From: Corylus avellana
Lineage: Eukaryota > Streptophyta > Magnoliopsida > Fagales > Betulaceae
Direction: 5' to 3'
Assembly: GCF_901000735.1 (NCBI RefSeq)
Contig: NC_081542.1
Span: forward strand, 40,095,321 to 40,159,320
DNA length: 64,000 nucleotides
Below are positions 34,969 through 45,686 of this stretch, piece after piece. Numbering within the stretch: the first letter of the stretch is position 1; the number at the start of each line of letters is the position of its first letter. A program made the translations under genes and the position numbers. The notes below the pieces were generated by a model. It had not been told where the DNA came from and ran no database searches. It was given only the letters and a program-made list of their open reading frames with translations.

Positions 34969-37623
34969 TGTTAAGTGTCAAAATATTCATATTTTAGCCC
35001 TTAAACTTATATGTGTTAATTCTTTAGTGTTGTTAGTTTGTGCGATTTTACTTTCTTCTTATGTTTTCTTTGTTTTATAGCTTTTTGGAAGAAAAGAAAG
35101 CATTCCTGAAAGTATCGAACTTAAATGATAAAATTGTGAAAAAGCTAAAAGACTTGAAACAAGCAAAAGTATTATGGTAGTGCGACCGATCGTAGGAGAC
35201 CTGTGATCGAGCGCACTTCCAGAGAGGTCCAGATGTGAAGAGCGAGGCGTGCACTCGTGCACACAAGAGAAGACTCGATTGCATTGTGATTGAGTGTAGA
35301 AGACATACGATTGATGGCAGAGGAGTGATCGAGCGCACATGGGCTGCGATCGAGCGCATCCGTGCGCTAAAGAATTCCAGAAGCTGCGGCCAGACCTATA
35401 TTGCTTTCCATATTAGGGTTTTCCTAGTCCTAGTTACACTAGGACTAAACCCTACGATTTTACTAGGTTTCTAGGTTTTCTAGAGTATTCCTAAGCCTAT
35501 AAATAAACCTCAAAACCTTGAGAATAATCATCCTTGAATAGACATAACTTTGGGAAGAGGAATTGGAGGCTACTTCTAGGAGCAGTTTTCGGTTCTTTCT
35601 TTTCTTTTTCTTTTTAGTTTTATATTTAATTATGTGATTTGCCATTATATGTATGTGGTATGAATTAGTTAGTTAAATCAACTTGAATGATCGAATCCTG
35701 GGTTTATGATAAGTGCTAAAATATTCATATTTTCAGCCCTTAACTTGCATGTTTTAATCCTTTGGTTTTGGTTAATTAGGTCATTTTAATTCATTTTTGT
35801 GTTTTTCATACTTTTGTAGGCTTTTGGAAGAAAATGAAATAAATCTAGATGATTTGGGCTCAAAAGAGAGAAGAGGAAAATTGGGAGCTCTCTGACACTG
35901 CGATCGATCACAGGATACCTGCGATCGAGCGCAGTACCCGAGAAAACAAAGCACAATCCAGGCTAGGAGTGATCGAGCGCATGACAGAAGAGAATTGATC
36001 GTAGACCTGCGATTGAGCGCACACGGGTTGCGATCGATCGCACCCGTGCACAGGAGATATATCAAGTGGCGGCCAGATTGTCATTCTTTCCATATTAGGG
36101 TTTTCCAACTCCCAATTGTAATAGGTTTTGAAACCCTACGAAATCCCTAGGTTTACTACTTTGTCAAGGACTTCTAAAGCCTATAAATAGACCCTTAAGC
36201 CTCTAGAATAGATATGCTTTGTAAGGAGAAGAAGATGTGCTCTTCAAGTTCAAGTCTCGGGTTTATTCTTTTCCTTTCTTTTCTTTTCTTTTCTTTATAA
36301 AGATGTTTAATATCAATTTTATGTGTAGCTAATTTAATTAGTAGGACTAGATTGAAGCCCTAGTTATATTTAGTTAATATTTCAATATTGGCGCCCTTAT
36401 GATGATCTTGTTGTGCTATTTAACTTGATTAATGCCTACTTACATGAATTCCTCATATGTGTGTGCGTGATCAACATATGTATGTGGAATGGACTAGTTA
36501 GTTAAATCAATTTGGATGGCCGAGTCCTGGGTTTAACATAAGTAACAAAAGAATCCACACCACGATTTTTGAGTTAATCAACATGGGGAATCGGGAGTAT
36601 ATGCCATGCCCTAGGCCTCATGTGTTTGTCGATTTTCATAGAACATATGCTTTTCTAAGGAACAACTTAGTATACATCATGCTTAATCCCTTAGAAAAGA
36701 AAAGAATAAGAGCATACGTCATGCCTAACTCGTTGCTTAGGAAAATTTATAGCCTTAGGAGTATACGCCATGCCCTTAGGTTGACAAACATTAGATATGC
36801 ATAACATGATCAAAGCATTGGCATATTGTTATATTAGCTAAATATAATTAGTGGTGGATATCAAAGCCCTACTTTTTATTATCATCACTTAAGCAATCAA
36901 TCTTTGTTTTACTTAAAGAATTTATTTTTTTAAAAAAATTCAACAATCCTCGTGGGAATGATCCTGTACTTGCACTATATACTACAATGTTGACCTTGTG
37001 CACTTGCAGTTAAAACGTACAATTATTTACCTATTAATTTAGGTAGATATTTTGCTCAACATTTTAATAAGAATAACAAAAGAAATCCACACCGGGTTCT
37101 TGGGTTAATCAACATGGAGAACTGAGAGTAGACACACATGCCTTAGGTCTCATGTGTTTGTCGATTTTCATAGATTTATGCTTTCTTAAAGAACAACTTA
37201 ATAGACACCCATGCTAAATCCTTTAAGAAAGAAAAGAATTAGAGTAGATACTCATGCCTAATTCGTTGCTTAGGAAAATCAATAGCCTAAGGAGTAGACA
37301 CCCATACCCTTAAGTTGGCAAACATTAAGTATTCATAATATGATTAGATCATTGGCATATTGTTATATTATCTAAGTATGATTAGTGATGGATATCAAAG
37401 CCATACCACTACCTTTTCATTTATCTTTATATCTTTTTATTTCTTTTTCATAATATCAATTTAATGACAACTTGATATTTTTAATCAATTATAAATAAAA
37501 TCAACAATCCTCGTGGGATCGATCTCGTACTTGCTGCACTATACTATCGTTTAATCTTGTTCACTTGCGAGTAAAACGTACCAAGTATTTGCCTATTAAT
37601 TTAGGTGGGTATTTAGCACAACA
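34969..37623 (+). mobile_element. Solo LTR (gypsy-type), interrupted by a second solo LTR of its own family
   Basis: Starts TGTTAAGTGTCAAAATATTC and ends TATTTAGCACAACA. The TSD is GAGAC (34964-34968) / AAGAC (37624-37628), and removing it restores the LINE frame. Net length about 1.3 kb without the inner copy. No gag or pol. Carries CG-rich GATCGAGCGCAC words at 35183-35362. Confidence 0.85.
35707..37061 (+). mobile_element. Inner solo LTR, same family and orientation
   Basis: 1355 bp, TGATAAGTGCTAAAATATTC to TTTTGCTCAACA, with TSD GTTTA/TTTTA (35702-35706, 37062-37066). It aligns along its length with the outer LTR, including the GATCGAGCGCAC block (35898-36050) and the internal short repeats on ATGCC (36583-36790 here, 37117-37330 in the outer). 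Confidence 0.85.
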
Positions 37624-39110
37624 AAGACCCAGATATTTATCATACCCCTGTGTGGCTTGTAGACCAAACATCTGTGTGATTTCCCTTCTTCTTTCCTCAC
37701 TTGTATTTCGGCTAAAGAAAATTGAGGTCTTCTCCTTATTAAGTTTCTGTCCAGACTCCCCTTTATATTTATCTAGAATTTGTGTCAGCCTTCTCCATTC
37801 TACCAAATTTGCTTTGCAAAATAGTAAGCTGTCATTTGCAAAGAAAAGGTTATTGCTTCAGGGTCCATTTTTGGACGTTGGGACTCCCGTAATGACCCTA
37901 TTATTCTTGGCCCTACTTCACATAGAGCTCGGAGCTTCTGCACACAATAGAAACAAATATGGTGAAAGTGAATTGCCTTGGCGAATGCCACGAGAAGGAA
38001 TAATATGTCCAACCGGACTACCATTGACCACCACTGCATAACTGACCCTTGTCACACACTCCATAATTAGATTTATCCATCTAGGGTCAAAACCCAATTT
38101 AATCATAACCGCTTCTATAAAACTCCATTCCACACGGTTGTACGCCTTGCTCATATCTAATTTAATTCCCATGAAACCCACCTTACTCCACATGCAAGTG
38201 TGCATAGTGTGTAAGGTCTCATACGCCACTAGAATATTATCAAAAATGAGCCGTCCGGGTATGAATGCACTTTGATTATAAGAAATAATATGAGGGAGGA
38301 CATTTCAAGGCGATTCGCAAACACTTTTGAAATCAATTTGTAGTAAACATTATACAAACTTATTTGCTTGAATTCAGAGACACTACTAGGATTTTTAGAT
38401 TTGAGAATCAGCACAATATTAGTAGAATTGACGGACACTTTCATCTTAGCACAATTAAAAAATTTTAAGACAGAAACACATACCTCCAGTTCCACTATTT
38501 CCCAGTTTTGTTGATAAAACTCTGCTGTGAAACTGTCTGGGCACGGCGCCTTCAATGGGTCCATTTGTTCCAAAGCATTCTTTACCTCCAAGTTTGTAAA
38601 TCCAGCCACCAACATATCATTCATCGCCCTTGTCACCTTGCTCTCTAGTCTAGCCGTACATTTGTCTACATTTCTTGGTCTGCTGGACGTTTGGATGGTT
38701 TGAAAATAATCAACAAATGCTCCTTCTATCTCCACCGGATTAGAGCAAAACTGCCCATAACCATCTAAAATGCACTCAATATTATTTCTACGATTACGTT
38801 GATTGGCATATGCATGAAAAAATTTTGTGTTCCTGTCCCTATTTTTCAGCCATTCCATTTTTGCTCTTTGGCGCCATTTCAAATCTTCTTGCTCCAATAA
38901 AATATTCAACTCAGCTTTAATGGGTCTCTCTTCTTCAAAATTTGGCACCCTCATTCTAGATTGTAGCTTCTCGAGTTGCTCAGTCTTGTTCCAAATAGTA
39001 GATTCTGAAATATTTGTTTGCTTGCAGACCCACTGCTTTATAACTCTTCTACAATTTTGCATGTTTTTCTTCCCTACCAGCCAAGGATCCACCCCATGTT
39101 TCTTTACTCG
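37624..39110 (-). pseudogene. LINE reverse transcriptase, catalytic motif mutated
   Basis: RVT_1 motifs on the minus strand: AELNILLEQEDLKWRQRAKMEWL (38229-39092 frame), DPLKAPCPDSFTAEFYQ, then KLDMSKAYNRVEW (motif A) and GIRQGNSLSPYLF (37918-38229). The metal-binding FADD motif reads FAND (codon AAT at 37834-37836), so the first aspartate of the pair is lost. Several frame changes and stops. Confidence 0.85.
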
Positions 39111-39860
39111 CTAGGCCTTCCTAACCACTTCCTTGAAACCACCCAATTTTGACCACCTAGCTTCAAATCGAAAAGGGCGCGTCATATTCACTGCTCCTCC
39201 TGCACAAGCATTCAAAGTAAGTAACAAGGGATTATGATCAGAAGCTTTATTGGCCAGAACAGCCACCTCTGCATGCGGGAAAAATTCGCACCTTAGCTGA
39301 TTCGCTATAGCTCTTTCCAGGCATTTCTTCATGAAATCACTGCCTTGCCGTCCATTGTACCACGTGAATTTGGGCCCAGACACACCCAAATCACCGAGAC
39401 AACATTCTTTCAATGCTCCTTTAAAATCTTCCATCAAACCTCTTGCTTTAGTTGCCCCACCCCATTTTTCTCCATGTTCTACGATCTCATTAAAATCGCC
39501 CAGAACCAACCATGGTTCGGGTGATATAGAAACAAGATGTCGAAGCAACTCCTTGGATTCTCATCGTTTAGCTGAATCAGAGTGACCATAAAAGCCGGTT
39601 AATTTCCACTCTCCACCGTCCGCTCACCTAATTATTGTCCCATTGATGTGACGCTGGCTGAAATTTTGTATACTTAATTGGAGTTCATCTGACCATAACA
39701 GAGTCAAACCTCCACTTTGCCCCACACTGTCTACAACAAACATATTATCAAACTTCAATTTTATTCTCAAAAAATCAATTTTTTTATTATTCATTTTGGT
39801 CAACATAAGAAAAACCAAAAGGGGTTTCTTTTCCTTCACCAAGTGGCAAAGGTCTCAAAC
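39111..39860 (-). pseudogene. LINE apurinic-like endonuclease domain
   Basis: 39624-39842 gives the beginning (LLVFLMLTKM, SGGLTLLW) and 39111-39548 the end (PWLVLGDFNEI, FTWYNGRQG, LERAIAN, ASDHNPLLL), all typical of the exonuclease-endonuclease-phosphatase fold of plant LINEs. GDFNE and SDH are active-site motifs. Frames are interrupted by stops near 39548-39624. Confidence 0.85.
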
Positions 39861-40465
39861 TGTCTCAGAGTTCCCAAGCCCTTGACAGTTTTAACTTAAG
39901 GCACTCATAGCTCTTGGTGGGACTGCATCGCAGCTGCCACCACATTTGCATGATGTCCATTTTTTCCCAAGCCGCAAGCTCCTCCACTTTCTCCTTCATT
40001 AACCTTCCTTTTACCAGCCAAGGCCTGCATCTTCCCTATCCCTTTATCACCTTGACTTTCCTCCCTAGTTGGCACCTTTTCTTTTGTGTTATGATTCCCC
40101 CCTCCCTTGTTTGCAGCCTTCATACGAACCCTCACTTGTCCTTGCAAGCTTGCATAATTTTTCCCCCCTTTGCCGCCCCTATTCCTCTGTATTGGTGACA
40201 TGGAGCTGGTTGAAAAATGCTCCATGTCATTAAGTGAAGGTAACGTGGATCCACTCATGAAACATGCCATGAAGGGTGAAACCTACTCTTTTCCCATAGT
40301 GCTCCACACCATCTTTCCTTTTAATGCGTCCCATTGACCCACATATACACTTGCGCCCTTCTTGTTTGAATTTTGAATATCATTATCTCTTTCCAAATCT
40401 GCTTGTTCTTTCTTCATAAAAGAGATATCTCTTACCTTATGCACTCCTTGATTTCGGCTTGTAAT
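39861..40465 (-). pseudogene. LINE ORF1 C-terminal tail and ORF1-ORF2 junction
   Basis: Low-complexity, glycine- and lysine-rich protein (RNRGGKGGKNYASLQGQVRV, frame 39905-40270), preceded by a frame up to the copia B insertion at 40466. It resembles the linker between ORF1 and endonuclease in plant L1 elements. No domain that I can name. Confidence 0.55.
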
Positions 40466-40719
40466 TGAAAGAAAACAAAGAAACTTGCTTTTGGCGGAAT
40501 GAAGTCTCAGCTTCGTTCTCATTGTATATATAGGCAAAAAGTTACAATTGTAATCAAGTTTGACAAACCCAAACTTGATACAAACTAGGAGACCTAATTC
40601 AATACAAACAAGTAGAACAAATACAACTAGAACACTAAAGAGAAGAGATAAGAACAACTATAAGGATAATGCTAAAAGATAAGAACAACTATAAAACAGA
40701 CTCTATTGGTTCCTTAACA
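40466..40719 (-). repeat. 3' LTR of copia element B
   Basis: TGAAAGAAAACAAAG to GGTTCCTTAACA. Contains TGTATATATAGG (TATA-like, + strand reading). Followed by the purine tract of the element. Confidence 0.9.
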
Positions 40720-40778
40720 GCCCCCCTCAAACGAATGGGAGGGGGAGTGACCATGAGTTTGTCTCTGAGGAAATGAAA

Positions 40779-41172
40779 TCAAGAGGTAAGGCCCTTTGTA
40801 AAGATATCAGCACATTGATCTTGAGTTGGGATGTAGCTAGCACAAAGATCTTTGTGAAAAAATTTCTCACGGATGAAGTGATAGTCAACTTCTATATGCT
40901 TGGTACGAGCATGGTAGATGGGATTAGAAGCTAAAGCAATAGCTCCTATGTTATCACACCAGAGTACAGGAGGATCATGGAGAGAAACTTGCAATTCTTT
41001 GAGTAGCATTCGAAGCCATGAGAGTTCAGCAGCTGTAATGGCCATTGCACAATATTCAGCCTCGGTGCTAGATCTCTAGACAACAGGTTGCTTCTTGGCA
41101 TGCCAAGATACTAAGTTGGAGCCAAAGAAAACACAATACCCTATAGTGGATCTGCGATCAAGAGGATCCCCT
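40779..41172 (-). pseudogene. copia B RNase H
   Basis: [22 protein letters not shown] and HARTKHIEVDYHFIRE, ending FTKGL. A TAG at 41073-41075 sits just before RSSTEAEY. The catalytic set of copia RNase H can otherwise be traced. Confidence 0.85.
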
Positions 41173-41174
41173 GC

Positions 41175-42413
41175 CTAGTCAGAGTCACAATATGCCTGAA
41201 GTTGAAGAGGACCTGGAGTGAAGTGAAGGCCATGATCTGGTGTGCCTTTGAGATACCTTAGAACTCTTTTAGTAGCCTTCATATGTTCTGTAGTTAGACA
41301 ATGGAGAAATTGACACAGTTGATTGACAGTGTAGGCTATGTTAGGTCTTGTGAGTGTGCAGTATTGTAGAGCTCCAATGATATGATGATAGGTTGTGGGA
41401 TCTAGTAGAGTATCACCATCAAGCTTGGTGAGCTTCTTGCTTGAAGTGCAGGGTGCGGCATAGGGCTTTGCTCCAAGCATTTGCACACGATCAAGTAAAT
41501 CAATAATGTATTTACCTTGATTTAAATGTAAACCAGTTTTGTCACGAAGGACATGGATGGCTAGGAAGTATGAAAGGCAGCCAAGATCTTTAAGCTTAAA
41601 TTCCATTTGAAGGCCGTGGATGAGAGTCTCCATGATAGATGAATCTGTACCTGTTACTATGATATCATCAACATATATCAGTATGTAAATATGAACAGAG
41701 CCTTGATGAAGCATAAAAAGAGAGGTATCTACTAAGGATCCAACAAAACCAAGATGGAAAAGAGCTTGTGACAATCTATGAAACCAGGCTCGTGGGGCTT
41801 GCTTTAGACCATAGAGGGCCTTTTTGAGCTTACAAACATGATCTGGAAAAGCTGCATCAACAAAACTAGTAGGTTGCTCTATAAGGACTTCTTCATCCAA
41901 GTAACCATGAAGGAAAGCATTAAAGACATCCAATTGCTTGAGGGGCCAATTGTAGTGGATTGCTAAGGATAGCAAGATCCGTATAGTGGCTGGTTTGATA
42001 ACTGGACTGAAGGTTTCAGTGTAGTCAATACCATCTCTTCGTTGGAAACCCTTAGCCACTAGTCTTGCCTTGTATCTTTTAATAGTGCCATCTGATTTTT
42101 CCTTTAGCCGAAAAACCCACTTATTCTTGATGATGTTTCGATGTGAAGGTCTAGGGCAGAGAGACCAAGTACCATTGTCAACTAAAGCTTGAAGTTCACT
42201 TTCCATTGCAGCAAACCATTTAGGGTTAGAAACAGCCTGAGCAAATGTGGTAGGGATAGAAGGCAAGGGTGTAGCATGAAAGGATTTTAGTGGATGCTTG
42301 GTTGATTTTAAGGATAGGAATAGCTGATAGTTAGGAAAAGACTTAGGTTTGGAGTTTCCAGTCATAGATCTTGTGACAATATGAGGAGAGGCTGGTTCAG
42401 TAGGTGCAGGCAA
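41175..42413 (-). CDS. copia B reverse transcriptase segment (412 codons open)
   Basis: RVT_2: [60 protein letters not shown] (catalytic YVDD intact), then YCTLTRPNIAYTVN. Bounded by a TAG at 42414-42416 and by a stop at 41172-41174 where the DSDWAG tryptophan is expected. Part of one polyprotein frame. Confidence 0.9.
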   Translation of the reverse strand: MPAPTEPASPHIVTRSMTGNSKPKSFPNYQLFLSLKSTKHPLKSFHATPLPSIPTTFAQAVSNPKWFAAMESELQALVDNGTWSLCPRPSHRNIIKNKWVFRLKEKSDGTIKRYKARLVAKGFQRRDGIDYTETFSPVIKPATIRILLSLAIHYNWPLKQLDVFNAFLHGYLDEEVLIEQPTSFVDAAFPDHVCKLKKALYGLKQAPRAWFHRLSQALFHLGFVGSLVDTSLFMLHQGSVHIYILIYVDDIIVTGTDSSIMETLIHGLQMEFKLKDLGCLSYFLAIHVLRDKTGLHLNQGKYIIDLLDRVQMLGAKPYAAPCTSSKKLTKLDGDTLLDPTTYHHIIGALQYCTLTRPNIAYTVNQLCQFLHCLTTEHMKATKRVLRYLKGTPDHGLHFTPGPLQLQAYCDSD

Positions 42414-42416
42414 AAG

Positions 42417-43460
42417 CTAAAGTAAGGATTGATCTAGGTGGCGGATAGGATCAGGGGTAGGTGGTAGTAATTTGGCAGTAGGGGTAGTCAGGGGAGTGTT
42501 TAGATCTAAAATAGGTACTTGTGCTGGGGAAGGCAAGGTGACTGGGGTTGAGGTGTGAACAGTAATCGAGTCAGAATTATTCATAGAGTAAAAATGAGAA
42601 GGATCAAGAACAATACTTGTAAGGGAAGGATTTGATCTGTTAGGGGATGAAGATGCTGCTCTATTTTGTGCAGGGAACACCAATTCATCAAAAATAACAT
42701 GTCTAGACACATATACACGATTGGAGATGGGATCAAGGCACTTGTAACTCTTTTGGTGGGTACAATATCCAAGGAAGATGCATTGTTTGCTTCTAAATTC
42801 CAATTTGTGTTTGGCATAGGGTCTTAAGAGAGGATAACAAGCACAACCAAAAGTTTTTAAAAAGGTGTAGTCTGGCTGCTTATTGTAGAGTTTGGTGAAA
42901 GGACTTGAATTTTGGAGAGTAGGGGTAGGCAATCTATTGATGAGATACACGGCAGTACTGACAGCTTCAACCCAGTATTTAGAAGAAAGGTAGGATTGAG
43001 CTAGGAGACTAAGACCAGATTCAATGATATGCCTATGTTTTCTTTCTGAAACTCCATTTTGTTGAGATGTATGTGGACATGTGACTCGATGAAGAACACC
43101 ATGTGTTGATAGAAATTTAGTAAAGTTATGAAAGGTGTATTCACCACCCCCATCTGTTTGAAGTTGTTTAATTTTAAGGGAAAATAAATTTTCTATCAAA
43201 CACTTGAATTTAATAAAGGTTTCAAAAACATCTTATTTGAGTTTTAGAGGAAATAGCCAGGTGTATCTAAAGAAATCATCAATAAAGATAACATAACATT
43301 TGCTTCCATTAATTGAAGATAAAGGAGAAATCCATACATCACTATGAATAAGCTCCAATGGAGCAGTGGTAATACGACTTGACTCAACAAAGGGTAACTT
43401 TTTGCTCTGTCCTAATTGACATGAAACACAAATAGATTGACTCAACTTAACTGAAGACAC
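42417..43460 (-). pseudogene. copia B integrase
   Basis: 43233-43460 gives SDVWISPLSSINGSKCYVIF-DD (first catalytic D region). 42417-43199 gives QTDGGGEYTFHNF and TCPHTSQQNGVSERKHRHI (second D and E), then CYPLLRPYAKHKL and YKCLDPISNRVYVSRHVIFDE at the end of the domain. An in-frame TAA at 43230-43232 lies between the two. Same frame throughout. Confidence 0.85.
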
Positions 43461-43487
43461 AAGAAGGTAGTAGTTATGAAGCAGATG

Positions 43488-44357
43488 CTACAAGATATGA
43501 TGACTTGGATGCCCTAAACGGTTGTGCCAAACTGAAAAAGACACCCTAATCCCAATTTCTGCAGTAAATGCTCTGACTTTATTTCTGGTGAAGTGTTGTA
43601 GCCTTAATGGGTAGAGACCATCTTCACTTGCCCCTTGTAGGAGGATCTTTCCTGTGAGGTTGTCCTTAATCAAGAAATAGGTATCAGTTAGTTTAAAATG
43701 GCAATTATTGTCACGGCAAAATTTATTTATTGAAAGTAAATTTGTTGTAGCATCAGGACAATGCAAAATATTTTTAAGATGTAGGAGTTGATTTGAGCGA
43801 AGAAAAGAGGAAGAGCCAGTGTGAGAGATACCAAGTCCACTACCATTACCTACTGCTACTGTCTTATTACCCTGATATGGTTGCTGCAGAGTTAGATTTT
43901 CCAAGTCATTAGTGATGTGAGTATTGGCTCCACTATCAGCAAGCCATTCATCTTCATCTTGTAGATCGTTGGATTGGGAAACCATTGCAGCAAGTTTAAA
44001 TGGTGAATGTCGTCCTTGGAATGAATAATCCATGCGATGAAAGCAGTCAAATGCTTGATGATTGGAGTGGCCACATATCTGACAAAGAGGTCTGTTGGAT
44101 AAGAGGATGCCAGGTTGAGAATTTCTCCTTGGAGTGTAGTTATTTCTCCTTGAAGTGTAATTGTTGGGAGAATTGCTTCTTGGAGTGTAGTTGCTGGCGC
44201 TTCCAATAATAGTTTTTCCTTGGGAGAAAGTAGGGGTTGAGAGTATACTAGGAGATCCGTTGAAAGTCTTCTTTAAGGAATATGAATTTCTGTAATTGGA
44301 GAAATGTTTCCTTTGGTTGTTGAATCTCTGTTTGTAACCTGGCTTCTGAACAGTCAT
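43488..44357 (-). CDS. copia B gag C-terminus, zinc knuckle, protease and pre-integrase segment
   Basis: 289 codons. CCHC knuckle CQICGHSNHQAFDC, protease motif WLADSGANTHIT, and the GAG-pre-integrase HNRLGHPSHHIL at its end. A stretch with repeated NYTPRRN units (residues about 58-75) precedes the knuckle. Ends at a TAG (43485-43487) inside the pre-integrase domain. Confidence 0.85.
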   Translation of the reverse strand: MTVQKPGYKQRFNNQRKHFSNYRNSYSLKKTFNGSPSILSTPTFSQGKTIIGSASNYTPRSNSPNNYTSRRNNYTPRRNSQPGILLSNRPLCQICGHSNHQAFDCFHRMDYSFQGRHSPFKLAAMVSQSNDLQDEDEWLADSGANTHITNDLENLTLQQPYQGNKTVAVGNGSGLGISHTGSSSFLRSNQLLHLKNILHCPDATTNLLSINKFCRDNNCHFKLTDTYFLIKDNLTGKILLQGASEDGLYPLRLQHFTRNKVRAFTAEIGIRVSFSVWHNRLGHPSHHIL

Positions 44358-44402
44358 GGCAAAGGATTGTGGGTCGTCAGTGGCAGCCTGATGTTCAATG
44401 AG

Positions 44403-45245
44403 TTATTTGTGTCCAAGTAATTCAGAGTGAAATTCTTTAAGAGACATAGTGGTATTCTTTGTTATCATGGAGTAGGTCATGACAAAAGAATTGTAGGTGG
44501 AGCTTAATCCGCCTATGATGTAGGATACAAGGTCATCATCGGTGATGGGGCTGCCGGCGATAGCTAGCTGGTCAGCCAAGGATTTTGCACTTCGAATAAA
44601 GGTAACACATGGATTATTACCTTGTCTGAGAGTCTGAAGTTGGCGTCTCAATTGAGTGACGTGAGACCTTGATGGAGAAGCATAACGAGTGGCAAGGGTT
44701 TTCCATACCTGATTGGAGGTTTTACACCCATAAATAGTAGGCACAAGTGGAGCAATTAAGGTTGCAATGAACCAACTGAGAATACATTGGTCTTTCTTTT
44801 CCCAGAGAATATATTCTGGATTTGGGACATCAGAAGTAGTTTTGTCCAGAGAAGATGGAATAAGCTTTGGTGGGCATGGCTCAGAGCCATCAACAATGCC
44901 CATCAAGCCGTTAGTTTTGAGGATAGGCTTAAATTGAAACAGCCATCCGAGATAGTTGCTATCATCGAGCTTGGATTGACAAAGATGCACAATGTTTGGC
45001 ATTGTGAAGGATAGAGCGACGTCGCTGGATTGCGTCATGAGTGCAGTATCTAGGACACGGCAAGGAGATGCGGCTATGATCTGGTGCAGCAAGGAGAAGA
45101 ACAACAATGAGGCTGTAATTTGGTGCAGCAAGAAGAAAGAAAGTAGGTGCGGCAATCTGGTGCAGTGCAGCAATGCAGGTTGGCAATTTGGTGTAGCTTG
45201 GTGCAGTGCGGCAATTGAGCTGAAGAAATAAGGCAGGTGCGGCAC
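44403..45245 (-). CDS. copia B gag (Retrotran_gag_3/UBN2-like) segment
   Basis: 280 codons. The gag core KLDDSNYLGWLFQFKPILK, DQCILSWFIATL and VWKTLATRYA is typical of copia gag. The N-terminal 80 codons are a CTAP-repeat style low-complexity stretch that may be untranslated leader; the likely functional start is near 45043 (ALSFTMPNIVHL). TAA at 44403-44405 where relatives read on. Confidence 0.8.
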   Translation of the reverse strand: MPHLPYFFSSIAALHQATPNCQPALLHCTRLPHLLSFFLLHQITASLLFFSLLHQIIAASPCRVLDTALMTQSSDVALSFTMPNIVHLCQSKLDDSNYLGWLFQFKPILKTNGLMGIVDGSEPCPPKLIPSSLDKTTSDVPNPEYILWEKKDQCILSWFIATLIAPLVPTIYGCKTSNQVWKTLATRYASPSRSHVTQLRRQLQTLRQGNNPCVTFIRSAKSLADQLAIAGSPITDDDLVSYIIGGLSSTYNSFVMTYSMITKNTTMSLKEFHSELLGHK

Positions 45246-45432
45246 GGCAATCTAGTGCAGTGCAACAATTTGGTGCAGTACAGCAGGTGCGGCAAGAGAA
45301 GAGGTGAACTGAGGGCAGCAAGAAGAGCTGCAAATTTGCCTGGAGAAGAAGCTGATTCCGTTGAAGAAGGCCCAAAAATTTGAGAGGGTCAAGGATCTTA
45401 TTGGGAGGGGTATAAACCTAACTCTGATACTA

Positions 45433-45686
45433 TGAAAGAAAGCAAAAAAACTTGCTTTTGGCGGAATGAAGTCTCAGCTTCGTTCTCATTGTATATATAG
45501 GCAAAGAGTTACAATTGTAATCAAGTTTGACAAACCCAAACTTGATACAAACTAGGAGACCTAATTCAATACAAACAAGTAGAACAAATACAACTAGAAC
45601 ACTAAAGAGAAGAGATAAGAACAACTATAAGGATAATGCTAAAAGATAAGAACAACTATAAAACAGACTCTATTGGTTCCTTAACA
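45433..45686 (-). repeat. 5' LTR of copia element B
   Basis: Partner of 40466-40719; differences seen at AAC/AGC and AAG/AAA near the start and AAA/AAG near 45505. Confidence 0.9.

Larger units (their letters stand above)
40466..45686 (-). mobile_element. Ty1/copia element B, full length, young, with several in-frame stops
   Basis: 254-bp LTRs (40466-40719 and 45433-45686) differ at about three positions. TSD GTAAT (40461-40465) / ATAAT (45687-45691). A Met-type primer-binding site (GTATCAGAGTTAGG) lies inside the right LTR and the purine tract TTTGAGGGGGG inside the left. All pol and gag blocks lie in one reading frame. Inserted in the LINE ORF1. The RT/RNase H style (LIEQPTSF, YGLKQAPRAWFHRLS) fits the Ale/Retrofit side of copia. 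Confidence 0.9.

Noticed and set aside
35181..35362. CRISPR-like array of GATCGAGCGCAC words
   Set aside because: Spacing is irregular, the words vary, the genome is plant, and the block lies inside an LTR.
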